Origin: Triatoma infestans
Lineage: Eukaryota > Arthropoda > Insecta > Hemiptera > Reduviidae
Length of the DNA: 64,000 nucleotides
Direction: 5' to 3'
Assembly: GCA_011037195.1 (NCBI GenBank)
Contig: JAAEAF010003823.1
Coordinates: 1 to 64,000, forward strand
Shown: positions 23,463 through 34,163 of the stretch, one piece after another
How the letters are laid out: each line of letters begins with the position of its first letter
Numbering within the stretch: position 1 is the first letter of the stretch
Notes under the pieces: generated by a model
The model's database searches: none
What the model saw: the letters and a program-made list of their open reading frames with translations, nothing else
Told to the model about the DNA's origin: nothing
Translations under genes and position numbers: made by a program

Positions 23463-26400
23463 CTAAAATGAACAAACAAAAAATAGATCAGAGATATGAA
23501 ATATAACGTTCTAGAAATGCAAATAACAGTATATAATAACAGTTTTAATAGGTTCTCGGATGATTTGATTTGATTCCCATTGGGTAGAGGATTCCCCAGG
23601 CTAGAGCTGAAGATAGTAATGTGAGTAAAACTTGAGAAACTACAATAGGGCACATGCCAGAAAGTTTGGTGATGAGAATTCTGATGGGCTATAACCTTTG
23701 TCTAACTTCAAGAAAATCGTCCTCAAGAACATCTTAACCCTCATAGCCTGTTATTCCAAAAAAATTCTTTCTTGTTTGATAATTTCTATAGTTTTACATG
23801 TCTACTGTTTACAATGTTCCGCACCCTATGAATGCATTCTGTTTTATTTTATTTTTTCACACGTCGTTGTAGGTTTGCGTCCGGAATAAACTCGAGAAGA
23901 AAATCAAGCTCTTCTCAATATTTTTTTTTTTTTTTGAGGAGTGCAATTTTGAAATATATGTAAAAATGCTTGGTTTGTTGTTTTTTAAAAATTTTGTTTT
24001 TAACCAAAGAATTCAACTCCCGATTTCTTTCTTTCTTTGTTTTTTTTAGATCTCTCTGTGGATGGGGAATAAGAATACTTTCACAGTCTGCTTGTCGTAA
24101 GAGGTGACTAAAAGAGAAACCCTATGGTCCAACTGTCCGTGAGCTCAGGGTCCACTTTATTCCTTCATATCGATTTTTCCGATTACTCGTCTTTGACCCA
24201 ACTTCCTTTTTGTAGGAGTTGACAAGATTGTAAGCCGCAGTAAAGACAAGCTGTCTAGGGATACCAAAATCAAATCTTCTGTCCTCCAGTTTGGGGGTTA
24301 TTACGTCCAGGCCAGCTCCTCTACCAAAGCAGAAAATATCAAATGCTAAATGGTCCTAAAGTCAATATTTTACAGACGTGATTATATAAGTTAGTTCCTC
24401 CCAACATGCCTCTCTTACCGTCTATTTCGGTCCGTTGCTTCTTCTTCCATAAGACATCACCCCGATATGGCTTCTCTGACTTCTTCTACTTCTTCTTCTT
24501 TTGGCTCTTCCTCTACTTAATTTTGCATATTATTCAGCTTTCTATATCCTCTTTTTACCCATTCTAATCAAGTGTTCGAAAAGACTTTTGCTTTTTCAGT
24601 TCAACTACTTGAACTCTGTGATTTCGAGGAGGTTCCTGTTGACCTCTAAAGCTCTTTTAAAATATATTTTCTGATTTTTTTCTTCTGAACCGCTCTGCTG
24701 ATTTTCTTCAGTAGTAGTTCTCAGTGGTTTTTTTTTTTTTTGCAGAGTTCAGGTTTCTGCACATATTGCACTATGCTCTCAACTTCACTTTCACTTTAAT
24801 CCATCTTTTTTTGAACCACCTATAGATCCCAAATATTTGCAACTGTGGGTTACCTTTAGATTATCATCCCTCAGCTGTGTTTTATTGAGGTTTTGAATTA
24901 GATTCTACGTTTTAACTGAGGTTTAATGCTCAACTCCCAACTTTTGTATTCTTCACCCAACTTCCTCACCTGATTCACATGAATTTAATTTGCTCATGGA
25001 CCATTCAAGACCATTGATCTTCTTGAGAAATCCTGTTTTAGATTTATGTGTATGCATGGGAATGGCTGCATAACACTATGCTCTAGAAATTCTTTTGTAC
25101 CTTCCTTAAGTGTTTATATTTAGACAATGGCTGTTATGGACTGTTAAAGTGTAGTAATGTTATGTAGGATCTCCGTTTGGAACATTGTCAATTATATATA
25201 TGTAATAGCTGGTGTCCCTTAGAATTGACAAGAGATCTAAAGGAATGTGCAGACCAGTAATTAAATGTTAATGATTTTTTTAATTAGTGTTTTATTCTTT
25301 AAATTCTGTAAACATCAATCTCAATATTTTTAAAATAGCTGAAATTAAAAACAATTATAAATCCAAACCTGTTTAAAAGATCCTGGTGATATGATAAAAT
25401 AATAAACAGCATATCCTGGTATCCATAACATGGACGCAAGACTGATGCATATGCCTAATACTTGTGCCCATGTTGGATATTCATATGAACCATATGTAAC
25501 CGGCACGAATTCCAATACATAAAATATGAAGATACCCTGAAAAATAAATAAATAATAGTTTAATTGTTTAGTAGAAGTAATATTCCAAAATACTCGTATA
25601 ATTTTTGCTAAATTCCAGAAAGGAGAATTGCATTTATTTATTAATTTATTTATTTTAAATACCAAATTTGAAGAAAATTGATTAACCGAAAATTCTGGAA
25701 AAACCGATCTTTAAAAAAACCTATTAATTTGAAAAAATTATTTTTTATGAGGATTCTAAGACATAAGCTATCCCTCTATATTTCTATTTCGGTATAGTTC
25801 ACTGTTTCATTACTTAATAGAGTTAAGGAAAATAAACATTTAATAAACAATCCGAATTTTTAAAAAAATTTGTCCTTAGAACTGTGAATATTGTAGTATG
25901 AGGTAGTTATGTGAATATTTCACGCCAGATTATTTTGAAAACATAAATCAGAGAATATAAATAAATCAATCACTTGGCATAGGTGCTAAATAAATATTAT
26001 GTTCTATTTTTAGTTGGTAATTATTTTTTAACCTTCAGCCAAAATAAATTTGGCCATTAGAACTGGTATATTTTAGTATAAACGCCATTATGGAGATTAT
26101 GAGAAACAAAATAATTCCTTTAAATACATTGAATAAAACTTACAATCATAACTGCTGGAGAGAGATATACCCAACAGAAATACCAAAATCTGTTTGGTCT
26201 TATACCCATCATAACGTCAATACAGTCTATAACTTTCTCTCCACCAAATACCCAGGATATTGCTACTGTCTGAAATATGCATACCCATAGTAGACACATT
26301 CCAGAAGCTGAATAATAGTCCATTAATTGAAAAATGAAGATGCCTCCCTAAGAAAATAAAAATGCAAAATCAATGTTAATAATAGTTTTTTTTAAAAAAG

Positions 26401-29400
26401 AAAAGATATTAAAAAAATAATGTTTTAAGCATACTAACTTTTGTAACCATTGGTATTCCAAGTAAACATAGTAGAAGGCAAACGGCAAAAGTAAATTTAC
26501 CTCTATGTGGTCTCAATAATTTCGGCCAATTATCTACCATCCCTGTTACAAATGATTCCACCAAACAGAATTCACTATCAACACCAAGTGTCTGGAAATT
26601 TTATGCACTGAAGTTAGGAAAAAAACAACAAAAACATTTTTTTTTAGTGTTGTTCACAGAGAAAACTGAAGAGAAAAAATGAACTCTGAAAACATGGAAA
26701 AACTGGATAAACTTACGATCAACATAAGGAAGAAAATTGCTGCCCAAGCGGTAGCACCTGGTAACTTTAATACAGCTTCCGGATATGTTAAAAATACCAA
26801 TCCTGGACCAGAGCTGACTACACTGGCCACTGAGGTGCCTTGTTCTAAAGCTATATTGCCTAAAATAGCAAATGTTATACAACCGGCCAGAAGACTTGTT
26901 ATAGTATTTACTATACATGTTATCACAGCATCTCTGTAAATAAAAAATATTCCAATAAAAATATTTGTAAAAAAAAAAATAAACTTTACATCAAAGTAAA
27001 CAGTTTTGAAAAAACCTATACAAAAAAATTACCTATAACAATTATGATTAAAATTATTATAAGAGCCTAAAGCTGGTAAAGCGCCAGTACCAATGGAATA
27101 TGCAAAGAATATTTGTGTCGCACCATCAATCCATGGAACTGGAGAAAGTAGTTCTTCCCAGCGAGGTGTTACAAGATAAAGAAGACCTTCACTGGCTCCA
27201 GGAAGTGTTAAACCTCTTACTAACAGGATCAACATGACCACATAAGGGAAGATTGCTGTAAACCAGATTACCTAGAAATATTTGAAATTTTAATTTAAAA
27301 AAAAAAAAAAAAAAAAAAGGTTAAATAGTTAAGATGATTTGAAAGAATGACTTGTTCTGAAAATTTTTCATAAATTACTATAAGTGGAAAAAATAAACTT
27401 AATTAGAGAAAATGTGACTAACTTGGGAAATGTTCAGATACAAGTATCAAAACAAAATATTCAAGTGAAGAGGAAAAGGAATATTGCTTATTCTAAGAAT
27501 CTATATATAAAAGTAGTTAAGGATATCTAATACTCTCAACACCGGTGAGTACACGACGGTCACCAGACGGTGAGTATACGAACCAAGAAATAGATACTCA
27601 AAGCTATAAATTCCCAGCATCGTTTCTACTAGACAAAAATGCACGCAATAAAAAAATAAGTCTGTTCAATGTCTCAAGAGTATTATCGAAATAATAGAAA
27701 CCACTAGAGTGCATGGGTTATCAGGCAGAACGTTGGTTTAGAAATGCCTCAGCAAAGTCATTGACCTGGACCGAAATAATAATATAATGAGATGACCGAC
27801 AATCTGGCAAGGAAACTTATAGCAACTCCTTTTAACGGTCCAAAAATCTTTTACGAGAAGAGTCCAGCATTGCTCTTGTGCATGTTCCTAGGACTACTGA
27901 GGCAGCCGGAAAAGATCTGAGGCGTGCATCTATCTGTGGGGGGAGGAATATACTGCACGATTGGGAGCAAATCTGGACTTGGAACATGATAGCGCTTGGA
28001 GATTTGTGAGAAAATGAGGAGATGTCAATAATCTTTTGATGAAGGTCTGAAAAGTTGTCATTCAGAGAAGATTTAGAAATCTAGACACATATTGGATGTT
28101 GGAGGAGGAGACCCTAGAACCGTTCCAGTTCAGGAAATTTCTGAAAAATAATTGGCCTGCAAAAGTGTGTGTTAAATCCACATCTTCGCACCTTTCATAT
28201 GATCTTAGGGCACAAGAGATCTTTCAAGGGCGCTGTGCACTATATCTCCAGGAGGACAAAAAAAAAACATGCTCAACATATAAGCTATTTCTCTATATTT
28301 CAGTATTCTTACAAATAGTACGCAGAACATAAATTGCCTTTTCTTTTCAAAAGCTACTATCAATTTGAGGTCATTGATTCAAGATCGCTACCAATCCCTT
28401 TCTGACAATTTTTTTTCCCTCCTACCAGTTATGTTCAATAAATATGGAATAGTGTACATCTTTACCTTTCCACTCTGATGGATACCCTTGCAGATTACAA
28501 GATATACCATACACCAGCCCATGACTAGACAAGCAAGTAGTTCCCATCTCATGCCACCAAATTCTGTAATACCTTCAGTTTGGCCAAGAACTCGTTCCCT
28601 ATTTAACAGAACAGTTTTGTTTATACATATATTTATTTATGTATGAAACAAAAAAAGAGATACTATATTATAGAATAATTAATGTCAATGCAATTAAGAT
28701 AAAGAACAAAAATTTTTTTCTCGTGGAACCTAAATTTGAACCAAAAAAGTTTCTGAACTGTTGATTTTCAAGAATATTTTCATGGTATAGCTTTTTATTA
28801 CCAACTAATTTCGACCAACCAAGTATTTTTGTTGGTGGATAAATAAAAACAAAACTCTTACTGCCAGAATTCTTCTACTGGTGTCCTAGTTTGATTTGTA
28901 TAATTATGAATTAAAGTGGCATTCATTCCAGTTACAAAACAACGTTTAGAATTCCACCAGTTATCTATAATGTTGAAACAAAAACAAAAATGGTAATTAA
29001 TTGAGAAATGCAATTATCGAAGGCAAAATATCCAAGAAAAATTAAATTCTAATGGTTAAATGTCTCTGGCAAGATGATTCCCTGTTTCTGTACATTTCGT
29101 TAATTTTTGCAAATTATATAGAATCTTTATGTAATAATTTTAATTTATATTATAAAAAATATATAATAAAATCTTAAAATGAAAATTAAATAATTGTCAG
29201 AAAACACAAAATAAATTTAATCGGTAACAACTACAAGACATAGTAGTATTATTTTCCGCTAGAAGCGCCACAATCCATAACCATTTTCTAATTTATTTGC
29301 TTGGAAATTTCTTCAAAATAATAATATTAAAATACAACTTACCACAATTGCTCCATGGTAAATCTGGTATCCAAGCGAAGGTGCTGATCAAATAGAAAAG

Positions 29401-29983
29401 TGTCCAAGCAATAATAATACAATAATAGAGATCAAGCAGGAAGACAATAGTCATTGTGGCATATCCAACACCTGTTAATATTAATTAAAAAAAAAAAAGG
29501 GTCACTAAATTTTAACAAAACATATTGTGAAAACAAAAAAAAATATGAAATATAGTTTTTCACCTTGTAATATTGGGCATAATTGACCTACAAGAGTACT
29601 TCCACCAGATCCTAAATATTGTCCAATGGCAACCTCTTGGAAAAACATTGGTATACCGCAGAAAATCATGGCTATGCCATAAGTGACAAGAAATGCACCT
29701 GAAAGAAATTTCAGATAATTAAATATAAATGGAAAAAACGGGTTTTCAATCAATATTTTTCATTTCAATTAAACCATTAATTACTGCAAATAAAACAATA
29801 ATAAATAAATTTACCTCCACCATTTTTATAGCAGAGATATGGAAATCTCCAGACGTTTCCAAGCCCAACTGATAAACTTATACAAGAGAATAAAAAATCT
29901 AATTTATTTGTCCAACCTCCACGTTCTTTCCGTTGTATTTGAGATACTTCGGCACTCGCTTCCCAGTAACCACATTTGTCCAT
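23328..29983 (-). CDS. SLC6 Na+/Cl- dependent neurotransmitter transporter (11 coding exons)
   Basis: The coding exons join in frame through ten GT-AG introns to 594 codons from ATG to TAA, the usual SLC6 length. Exons: 29983-29815, 29698-29564, 29471-29343, 28964-28862, 28598-28466, 27271-27033, 26933-26717, 26591-26439, 26347-26144, 25536-25369, 23462-23328. The protein should have 12 membrane helices and couple solute uptake to Na+ and Cl- at the plasma membrane. TM1 holds [12 protein letters not shown] (from residue 41) and NGGG. Extracellular loop 2 has the family cysteine pair C144/C153 and three N-glycosylation sequons (N159, N165, N168). TM6 reads [10 protein letters not shown], and LGVDSEFC marks TM8. 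Sequence style suggests the GABA/taurine/creatine branch, but the substrate is not assignable by eye. Exon 1 starts with a splice acceptor 10 bp before the ATG, so at least one non-coding 5' exon and the promoter lie beyond 30 kb. Confidence 0.95.
24050..25120 (-). pseudogene. Decayed LINE (RT C-terminus and 3' region) in SLC6 intron 10
   Basis: The minus strand, read in shifting frames, shows a KYLGSI motif, an upstream [15 protein letters not shown] stretch like the KTEY region of LINE RTs, and a downstream RMGKKRI plus an [11 protein letters not shown] basic tail. Further on is a segment resembling the 3' end of insect LINEs (TAGTCACCTCTTACGACA). It has many stops and frame changes, so it is old. 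It may belong to a CR1/RTE-like group. Confidence 0.62.
25369..25536 (-). CDS. SLC6 coding exon 10 (TM12)
   Basis: 168 nt, residues 495-550. Includes [19 protein letters not shown] and ends SPGSFKQ. Reading into the intron meets a stop after eight codons, which would give a short alternative C-terminus if retained. Confidence 0.94.
25890..25940 (+). repeat. Family X 3'-end fragment in SLC6 intron 9
   Basis: Matches the family X terminus (GTTATGTGAATATTTCACGCCAGATT); short AT-rich family X-like sequence precedes it from 25670. Confidence 0.5.
26144..26347 (-). CDS. SLC6 coding exon 9 (TM10-TM11)
   Basis: 204 nt, residues 427-494. Contains [16 protein letters not shown] (TM10), [14 protein letters not shown] and [12 protein letters not shown]. 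Confidence 0.95.
26439..26591 (-). CDS. SLC6 coding exon 8 (TM8-TM9)
   Basis: 153 nt, residues 376-426, phase 0 at both ends. Starts [13 protein letters not shown], the TM8 Na+-site region. The donor GTTAGT is weaker than the others, so exon skipping is conceivable. Confidence 0.93.
26717..26933 (-). CDS. SLC6 coding exon 7 (TM7, loop 4, start of TM8)
   Basis: 217 nt, residues 303-375. Includes the TM7 segment [13 protein letters not shown], the [17 protein letters not shown] loop-4 helix and the start of TM8. Confidence 0.95.
27033..27271 (-). CDS. SLC6 coding exon 6 (TM5-TM6)
   Basis: 239 nt, residues 224-303. Begins [13 protein letters not shown] (TM5), then the [12 protein letters not shown] segment, TM6 and [19 protein letters not shown], the family's ion and substrate-binding region. 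Confidence 0.95.
27690..28235 (+). pseudogene. I-like LINE RNase H tail relic in SLC6 intron 5
   Basis: Broken frames spell an RNase H end ([11 protein letters not shown] at about 27800) followed by [20 protein letters not shown] and FQFRKFLKN, the C-terminal phrase of this LINE group. It lies opposite to the host gene's transcription. It matches in part the relic at 33150-33876. Confidence 0.65.
28466..28598 (-). CDS. SLC6 coding exon 5 (TM4)
   Basis: 133 nt, residues 179-223. Contains [18 protein letters not shown] and the KGIHQSGK loop preceding TM5. Confidence 0.94.
28862..28964 (-). CDS. SLC6 coding exon 4 (extracellular loop 2)
   Basis: 103 nt, residues 145-179. Carries DNWWNSKRC with the second loop cysteine and three glycosylation sequons, NAT, NYT and NQT. 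Donor GTAAGA, phase 2. Confidence 0.93.
29343..29471 (-). CDS. SLC6 coding exon 3 (TM3)
   Basis: 129 nt, residues 102-145. TM3 reads [18 protein letters not shown], with the YY pair that lines the substrate site in the family. Ends with PWSNC, the first cysteine of the loop-2 disulfide. Confidence 0.94.
29564..29698 (-). CDS. SLC6 coding exon 2 (TM2)
   Basis: 135 nt, residues 57-102, phase 1 to 1. Contains the [17 protein letters not shown] block characteristic of SLC6 TM2 and intracellular loop 1. Confidence 0.94.
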
Positions 29984-29993
29984 TTTGTTTAAG
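29815..29993 (-). CDS. SLC6 coding exon 1 (acceptor, start codon, TM1)
   Basis: Follows TTTTATTTTCAG; 10 bp of 5' UTR precede the ATG at 29983. Encodes residues 1-57 with a short hydrophilic N-terminus ([10 protein letters not shown]) and TM1 with the unwound [10 protein letters not shown] motif. Ends in phase 1 at GGA G|GTAAAT. Confidence 0.94.
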
Positions 29994-30330
29994 CTGAAAA
30001 TAAAAATAATAAGATTTTGCTTCAATGACAAATCATTTTTAACAAGAAATGATGTTGCTATTTTTAGCAAACCATTATTAGGCGTAAATGTAATTTATGA
30101 CATGAATACGCAATCTCAAAAATACGAAATGTTTGACAGTATTTTTTTTTTTTTGACATAGGGTTTCTCCATACTGCCAGCGCTGAAGATGCAGGAAGTC
30201 TAATCTCATTATAACTTTACAATCTCTATATCTCTATCATGTCTACATACAGTATAATTTAGATCAAGACTTCATTTGATGATATCCTTTATTTGCAATA
30301 TTTTCTGTAAAATATAGATTTAAGTGGGAA
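29994..30330. other. Upstream of SLC6 exon 1; promoter not identified
   Basis: The first coding exon starts with a splice acceptor, so this is intron sequence on the minus strand. No 5' UTR exon, TATA box or initiator could be named with confidence. Confidence 0.4.
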
Positions 30331-30625
30331 TCTGGGATTCTATAAAATTAGGCTACTGTATAGTCAATATACGTCTTTTGAAGTCATGCTTGAGACAATG
30401 TGAAAAACATGAAAAAATAAGAAACTGGTAAAAGTTAACGGAATTTCAAGCTCAAGAATTGCAGCGATTGTTCATTTTTGAGATATTTTGTTCATATCCA
30501 CTCATGCAATAAAACACATAGACACATACACATTTTTAAAAATTAATTTTTCATTTTCAGAGCATTTCAAAATATCTCATTGCGGAGAAAAGTAAATTTT
30601 GAAAAATCTAACGCGATCGATCGCT
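30331..30625. repeat. Direct repeat, left copy
   Basis: About 295 bp is homologous to 33877-34163 in the same orientation, starting CTGGGATTCTATAAAAT and containing CAAGCTCAAGAATT and an ACACATA run. It is a family X-like head. Together the two copies bracket the nest described below. Confidence 0.72.
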
Positions 30626-31638
30626 ATAACTCTATCGCCTAGCGTTCTATAACTCTTTTGTTACAAATGGGTACGTTTTATTTTAATGAAGATTAAACAT
30701 TTTGTTAATTTAAATATAATCAGCACTGGTCTGCAAAAAAAAATTATTTTTTTAAACATAACGAAGCAAAAGAAATGTTTAAATATCTGACATTAGCTAA
30801 TAATCCATAAGTTCCAAATTATTAAAACAAAAAAAAAAAGTAAAAATGGATTCTTATATAAATCCATATTATTTTTTTGTATGGATTCTTATATAAAAAT
30901 AAAAACTACAGACGTTGTAGAAGTGTCAGAAAAAAAAAAGTTATCAAACTGCGTGAATAGAAGTGTTAAAAAGTAGTTGTAGGGTTTCTACAAGTATTCC
31001 TTTGAGGCTTCATGAATGTTTTGAATTCAATTGTTCAAAAAAAAAAAAACTTATTGTATTCTGGCTATTATTACGACAAATAAAGGATATAAACAAATAA
31101 TTACTAAATTGTAATTTCTAATTGTGTTTTTAATTTCTAATTATTCCATAGAGAGAAATATTATTATAGTTCTAGTAGACAAATTATCTTCACTAAATTT
31201 CTATTGGCCTGAATGTTATGAAAAAGTAATTAAAAACTAAGAAATTAAAGGATCGATAAATGAAAGGATAATTACCAATTAGCGGAATAAAAAGAAAAGA
31301 TACACCCAAAATATAGTGGAACTATGGTAGAAAAGAAGAAATCACGTAGAGAGAGAGAATAACTAAGTAGACAAACAGAAGTTTGTGGAAACCCAGCCGG
31401 GCAATTAAAAGGTGGAAAACATGAAAAAAGGATTTAAGTCAAGAAAAAAACGAAGAAGAAAACTGAGCTTTCAAAATTGTATTTGAAATAAATTCGAAAA
31501 TCTGAGGAAGTGTCTGTTGTTGTAAGATGTTTTTAAGACACTTTAATAAACACTTTGTTTTTGTCCAAATCACGTTTTTATCCATGTGTAAGAGTGTGAA
31601 AACTGATTTTTGCTCTAAGCAAGTCTATGTTATCACAT

Positions 31639-31902
31639 TGGTTTATCAAGACATCCTGATGATGAGCGTACGCCTGAAAACAGGCTAGAGCGGAAAAAAA
31701 ATCTTTGATACCTACAAAGTGCCATTTCAATATTAAGTACACTCTACCATCTACTTATACTTTCAAAATACATTAAAAGTATCGCTAGGAAATCAGTTTT
31801 TCAGAAGTCATAAAGAAGGCGAATTTTGTCGGGGAAAAAATTTATTTTAGCTAGATTCTGGGGAATCTTAGACCTTTACGTTTCAAATTTTATTGGGTTT
31901 TG
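31639..31902 (+). repeat. Inverted repeat arm, left (with degenerate HHR-A)
   Basis: 264 bp is the reverse complement of 32885-33149 at high identity. Its outer part (31650-31695) is a degenerate HHR-A core, CATCCTGATGATGAGCGTACGCC..., with a lost stem III. Confidence 0.8.
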
Positions 31903-32083
31903 ATATAGGCGCTTGTCTTTTGGACTAGAATGTAATCACATTCAAGTACCAACTGTGTACTGAACAACATATACTAATTTTTTTTTTTAATTATATCAAG
32001 TAAGAGAAAGTTATTTTTAATGTTACACCGAATTTTATAACAAAATATTCTTGACTTGAATGTTACTCAGTTACACATGCAAA

Positions 32084-32148
32084 ATGGCTATCACAGATGA
32101 TGAACTGTTCTTTGTGCTGAAAACTGAAGCAATTTCTTCATTGCCAAG
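32084..32148 (+). CDS. Candidate first coding exon of an unidentified gene
   Basis: An ATG at 32084 opens 21 codons with a balanced, coding-like composition (MAITDDELFFVLKTEAISSL...) and runs into a good donor, AAG|GTAAAT. It is in phase 2 and the continuation was not found within the window. It lies head-to-head with the SLC6 gene, about 2 kb away, in the only non-repetitive stretch between two inverted arms. I do not recognise the protein. It may be chance. Confidence 0.3.
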
Positions 32149-32851
32149 GTAAATCTCATGCATTATACTGATTAACAATGTAGTTATGCAACATTGTGTT
32201 GTATATTTACATTATTTTATTTACAGTTTGTAAATAATATTGCGGTGCCTTATTTATTTTATGACACGCGTGTTTTTCGCCAAATTCTTGTTTATACGAA
32301 TTTATTTATCATTCATTATGTATTTAAAGAATGTGTTCATTTCCATTTTTTATTTTAAAGAAGAATCTTATGTAATTCAAAAATTTTTCATAATGGTTTC
32401 ATATCCAGATTAAAAAATTTTTCACATCAACAATATTTTATCTTAAAAAACAAGGCATAGATTACTCAATCAAAATGTTATTTTATGGGACATTTAATAC
32501 AATTTTTTTTTTTTACTTGACATTAAGATTATATTCTATAAAACTACAAAGAGATTAAAACTGGTAATTTTGCCAAAAAGTGACAAAAAAAAATGTATGT
32601 AACAATGCATAACAAGTTTTATTAAAGTTACATAATCCATATAAAATACTTTTCCCTCACTCCCTTACTAGCTTTGTAAGAGTAAGTATAGCGATCGTGT
32701 CCAATTAGGAAAATGGAATTTTGAGCGGAAATAGAAGTTTGAGATAAGATACAAGAGGCTGAGTACAAGAAGAAAGTGGAGCAGTGAATTTGCTCTCTTT
32801 GGCATTGAAGAACATACCATTAAACAACCAGTCTCTACGTATGGAGCAGGA

Positions 32852-32885
32852 GCTAACCTAACCTAACCCAACCCAACCCTAACCT
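32852..32885. repeat. Interstitial telomere-like (CCTAA)n patch
   Basis: About 33 bp composed of TAACC units and one-base variants (TAACCTAACCTAACCCAACC then more). The complement is TTAGG, the ancestral arthropod telomere repeat. It directly follows a short LINE-like sequence. Confidence 0.6.
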
Positions 32886-33149
32886 CAAAACCCAATAAAA
32901 TTTGAAAGTAAAGGTCTAAGATTCCCCAGAACCTAGCTAAAATGAATTTTTTGCCCGACAAAATTCGCCTTCTTTATGACTTTTGAAAAACTGATTTCCT
33001 AGCGATGCTTTTATTGTATTTTGAAATTATAAGTAGGTGGTAGAACTGTACTTAATATTGAAATGGCACTTTGTAGGTATCAAAGATTTTTTTTCCGCTC
33101 TAGCCTGTTTTCAGGCGTACGCTCATCATCAGGATATCTTGATAAACCA
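32885..33149 (-). repeat. Inverted repeat arm, right (with degenerate HHR-A)
   Basis: Partner of 31639-31902. The two arms are separated by ~980 bp of single-copy sequence. Confidence 0.8.
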
Positions 33150-33876
33150 GTCTCTACGTATACTGATGGGAATGGAGCCGGAGTGTTTGGGCCAAGGTCC
33201 AAACATACCAAGCCTCTGGGCTAGTTTTCCAGCATGCTCCAGACATAAATTCATACAATTAGAAGATGTACCCAGTTAATATCGGAATCAGGAATTTTTT
33301 AATCCTATCCGATTGCCAAGGCTGCCATTAAAGAAGTGAGTTCATACGTCACCAGTTCAAAAATTGTATGGAATTGCCTCGTCAAACTCAATATAGTTTT
33401 CCTATATTTTGGGTGGCCACGACATGTTGGCTTGGAAGGAAATGAGATGGCCGACACCCTGACAAAAGGAAAGATTCTATATCTCCACTTATGGGGTCGG
33501 AATCTTTTTGTGGGCAAAGTGACTAGTCTCTCTTCGGGAACAGCTCAGAAATGAGAAGGAAATGAAGAGAGTGCAGCTTTGGAAAACCCTCCCAGCACTT
33601 AAGCAGACTAATCAGACTTGTCTGGCCGGTTACGACTAGAAATAATCTTAAGCGTGTATCAGTCTTGACTAAAAATAGACTTCGCATGGTGATGAAGTTT
33701 TCTCACTGGGACATTGCAGACTCAAACAAGAAGCTGGGCCTAGAACACGATTAGCACGTGCAGATTCTGCGGAGAGCTGGAGGTGACTCCAACATACCGC
33801 TTTACTGATTGCGACGCTATCATCCAGAGAAGATTTGGAATCCTGGGTAGTTACCAGATTCTGAGATTTGTACAAT
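33150..33876 (+). pseudogene. I-like LINE RNase H and C-terminal relic
   Basis: Frames shift, but the order is readable: TDGNGAGVFGPRSKHTKPLG (RNase H start, about 33160-33220), a GHVGLEGNEMADTLTKG block (about 33425-33475) and a C-terminal knuckle region with GLEHD and FCGELE-like pieces. RNase H acidic residues D (TDG), E (EGNE) and D (MAD) are visible. Several frameshifts make it inactive. It is 5'-truncated and has no obvious target duplication. Confidence 0.75.
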
Positions 33877-34163
33877 TCTGGGATTCTATAAAATAAGGCT
33901 ACTGTATAATCAATATGCGCTTTTTGAAGTCATGCTTGAGACAATAGTGAAAAACATGAAAAAAAAAAGAAACTGGATCTTAACCTTAACGGAATTTCAA
34001 GCTCAAGAATTCCTACGACTTTTCATTTTTTGAGATATTTTGTTCATATCCACTCATGCAAAAAACACACACACACACACATTTTTAAAAATTACTTTTT
34101 CATATTCAAAATATCTCATGCCGGTGAAAGGTAAATTTTGAAAAATCTACTACGATCGCTATG
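33877..34163. repeat. Direct repeat, right copy
   Basis: Homologous to 30331-30625 in the same orientation, with an (AC)n run near 34065-34080. Confidence 0.72.

Noticed and set aside
26601..26939. Overlapping frames on both strands at SLC6 exon 7
   Set aside because: They are shadows of the SLC6 exon, which alone has matching splice sites and family motifs.
31650..31700. Active hammerhead in the left inverted arm
   Set aside because: The core is recognisable, but stem III and the cleavage triplet are lost (GAAAACAGGC).
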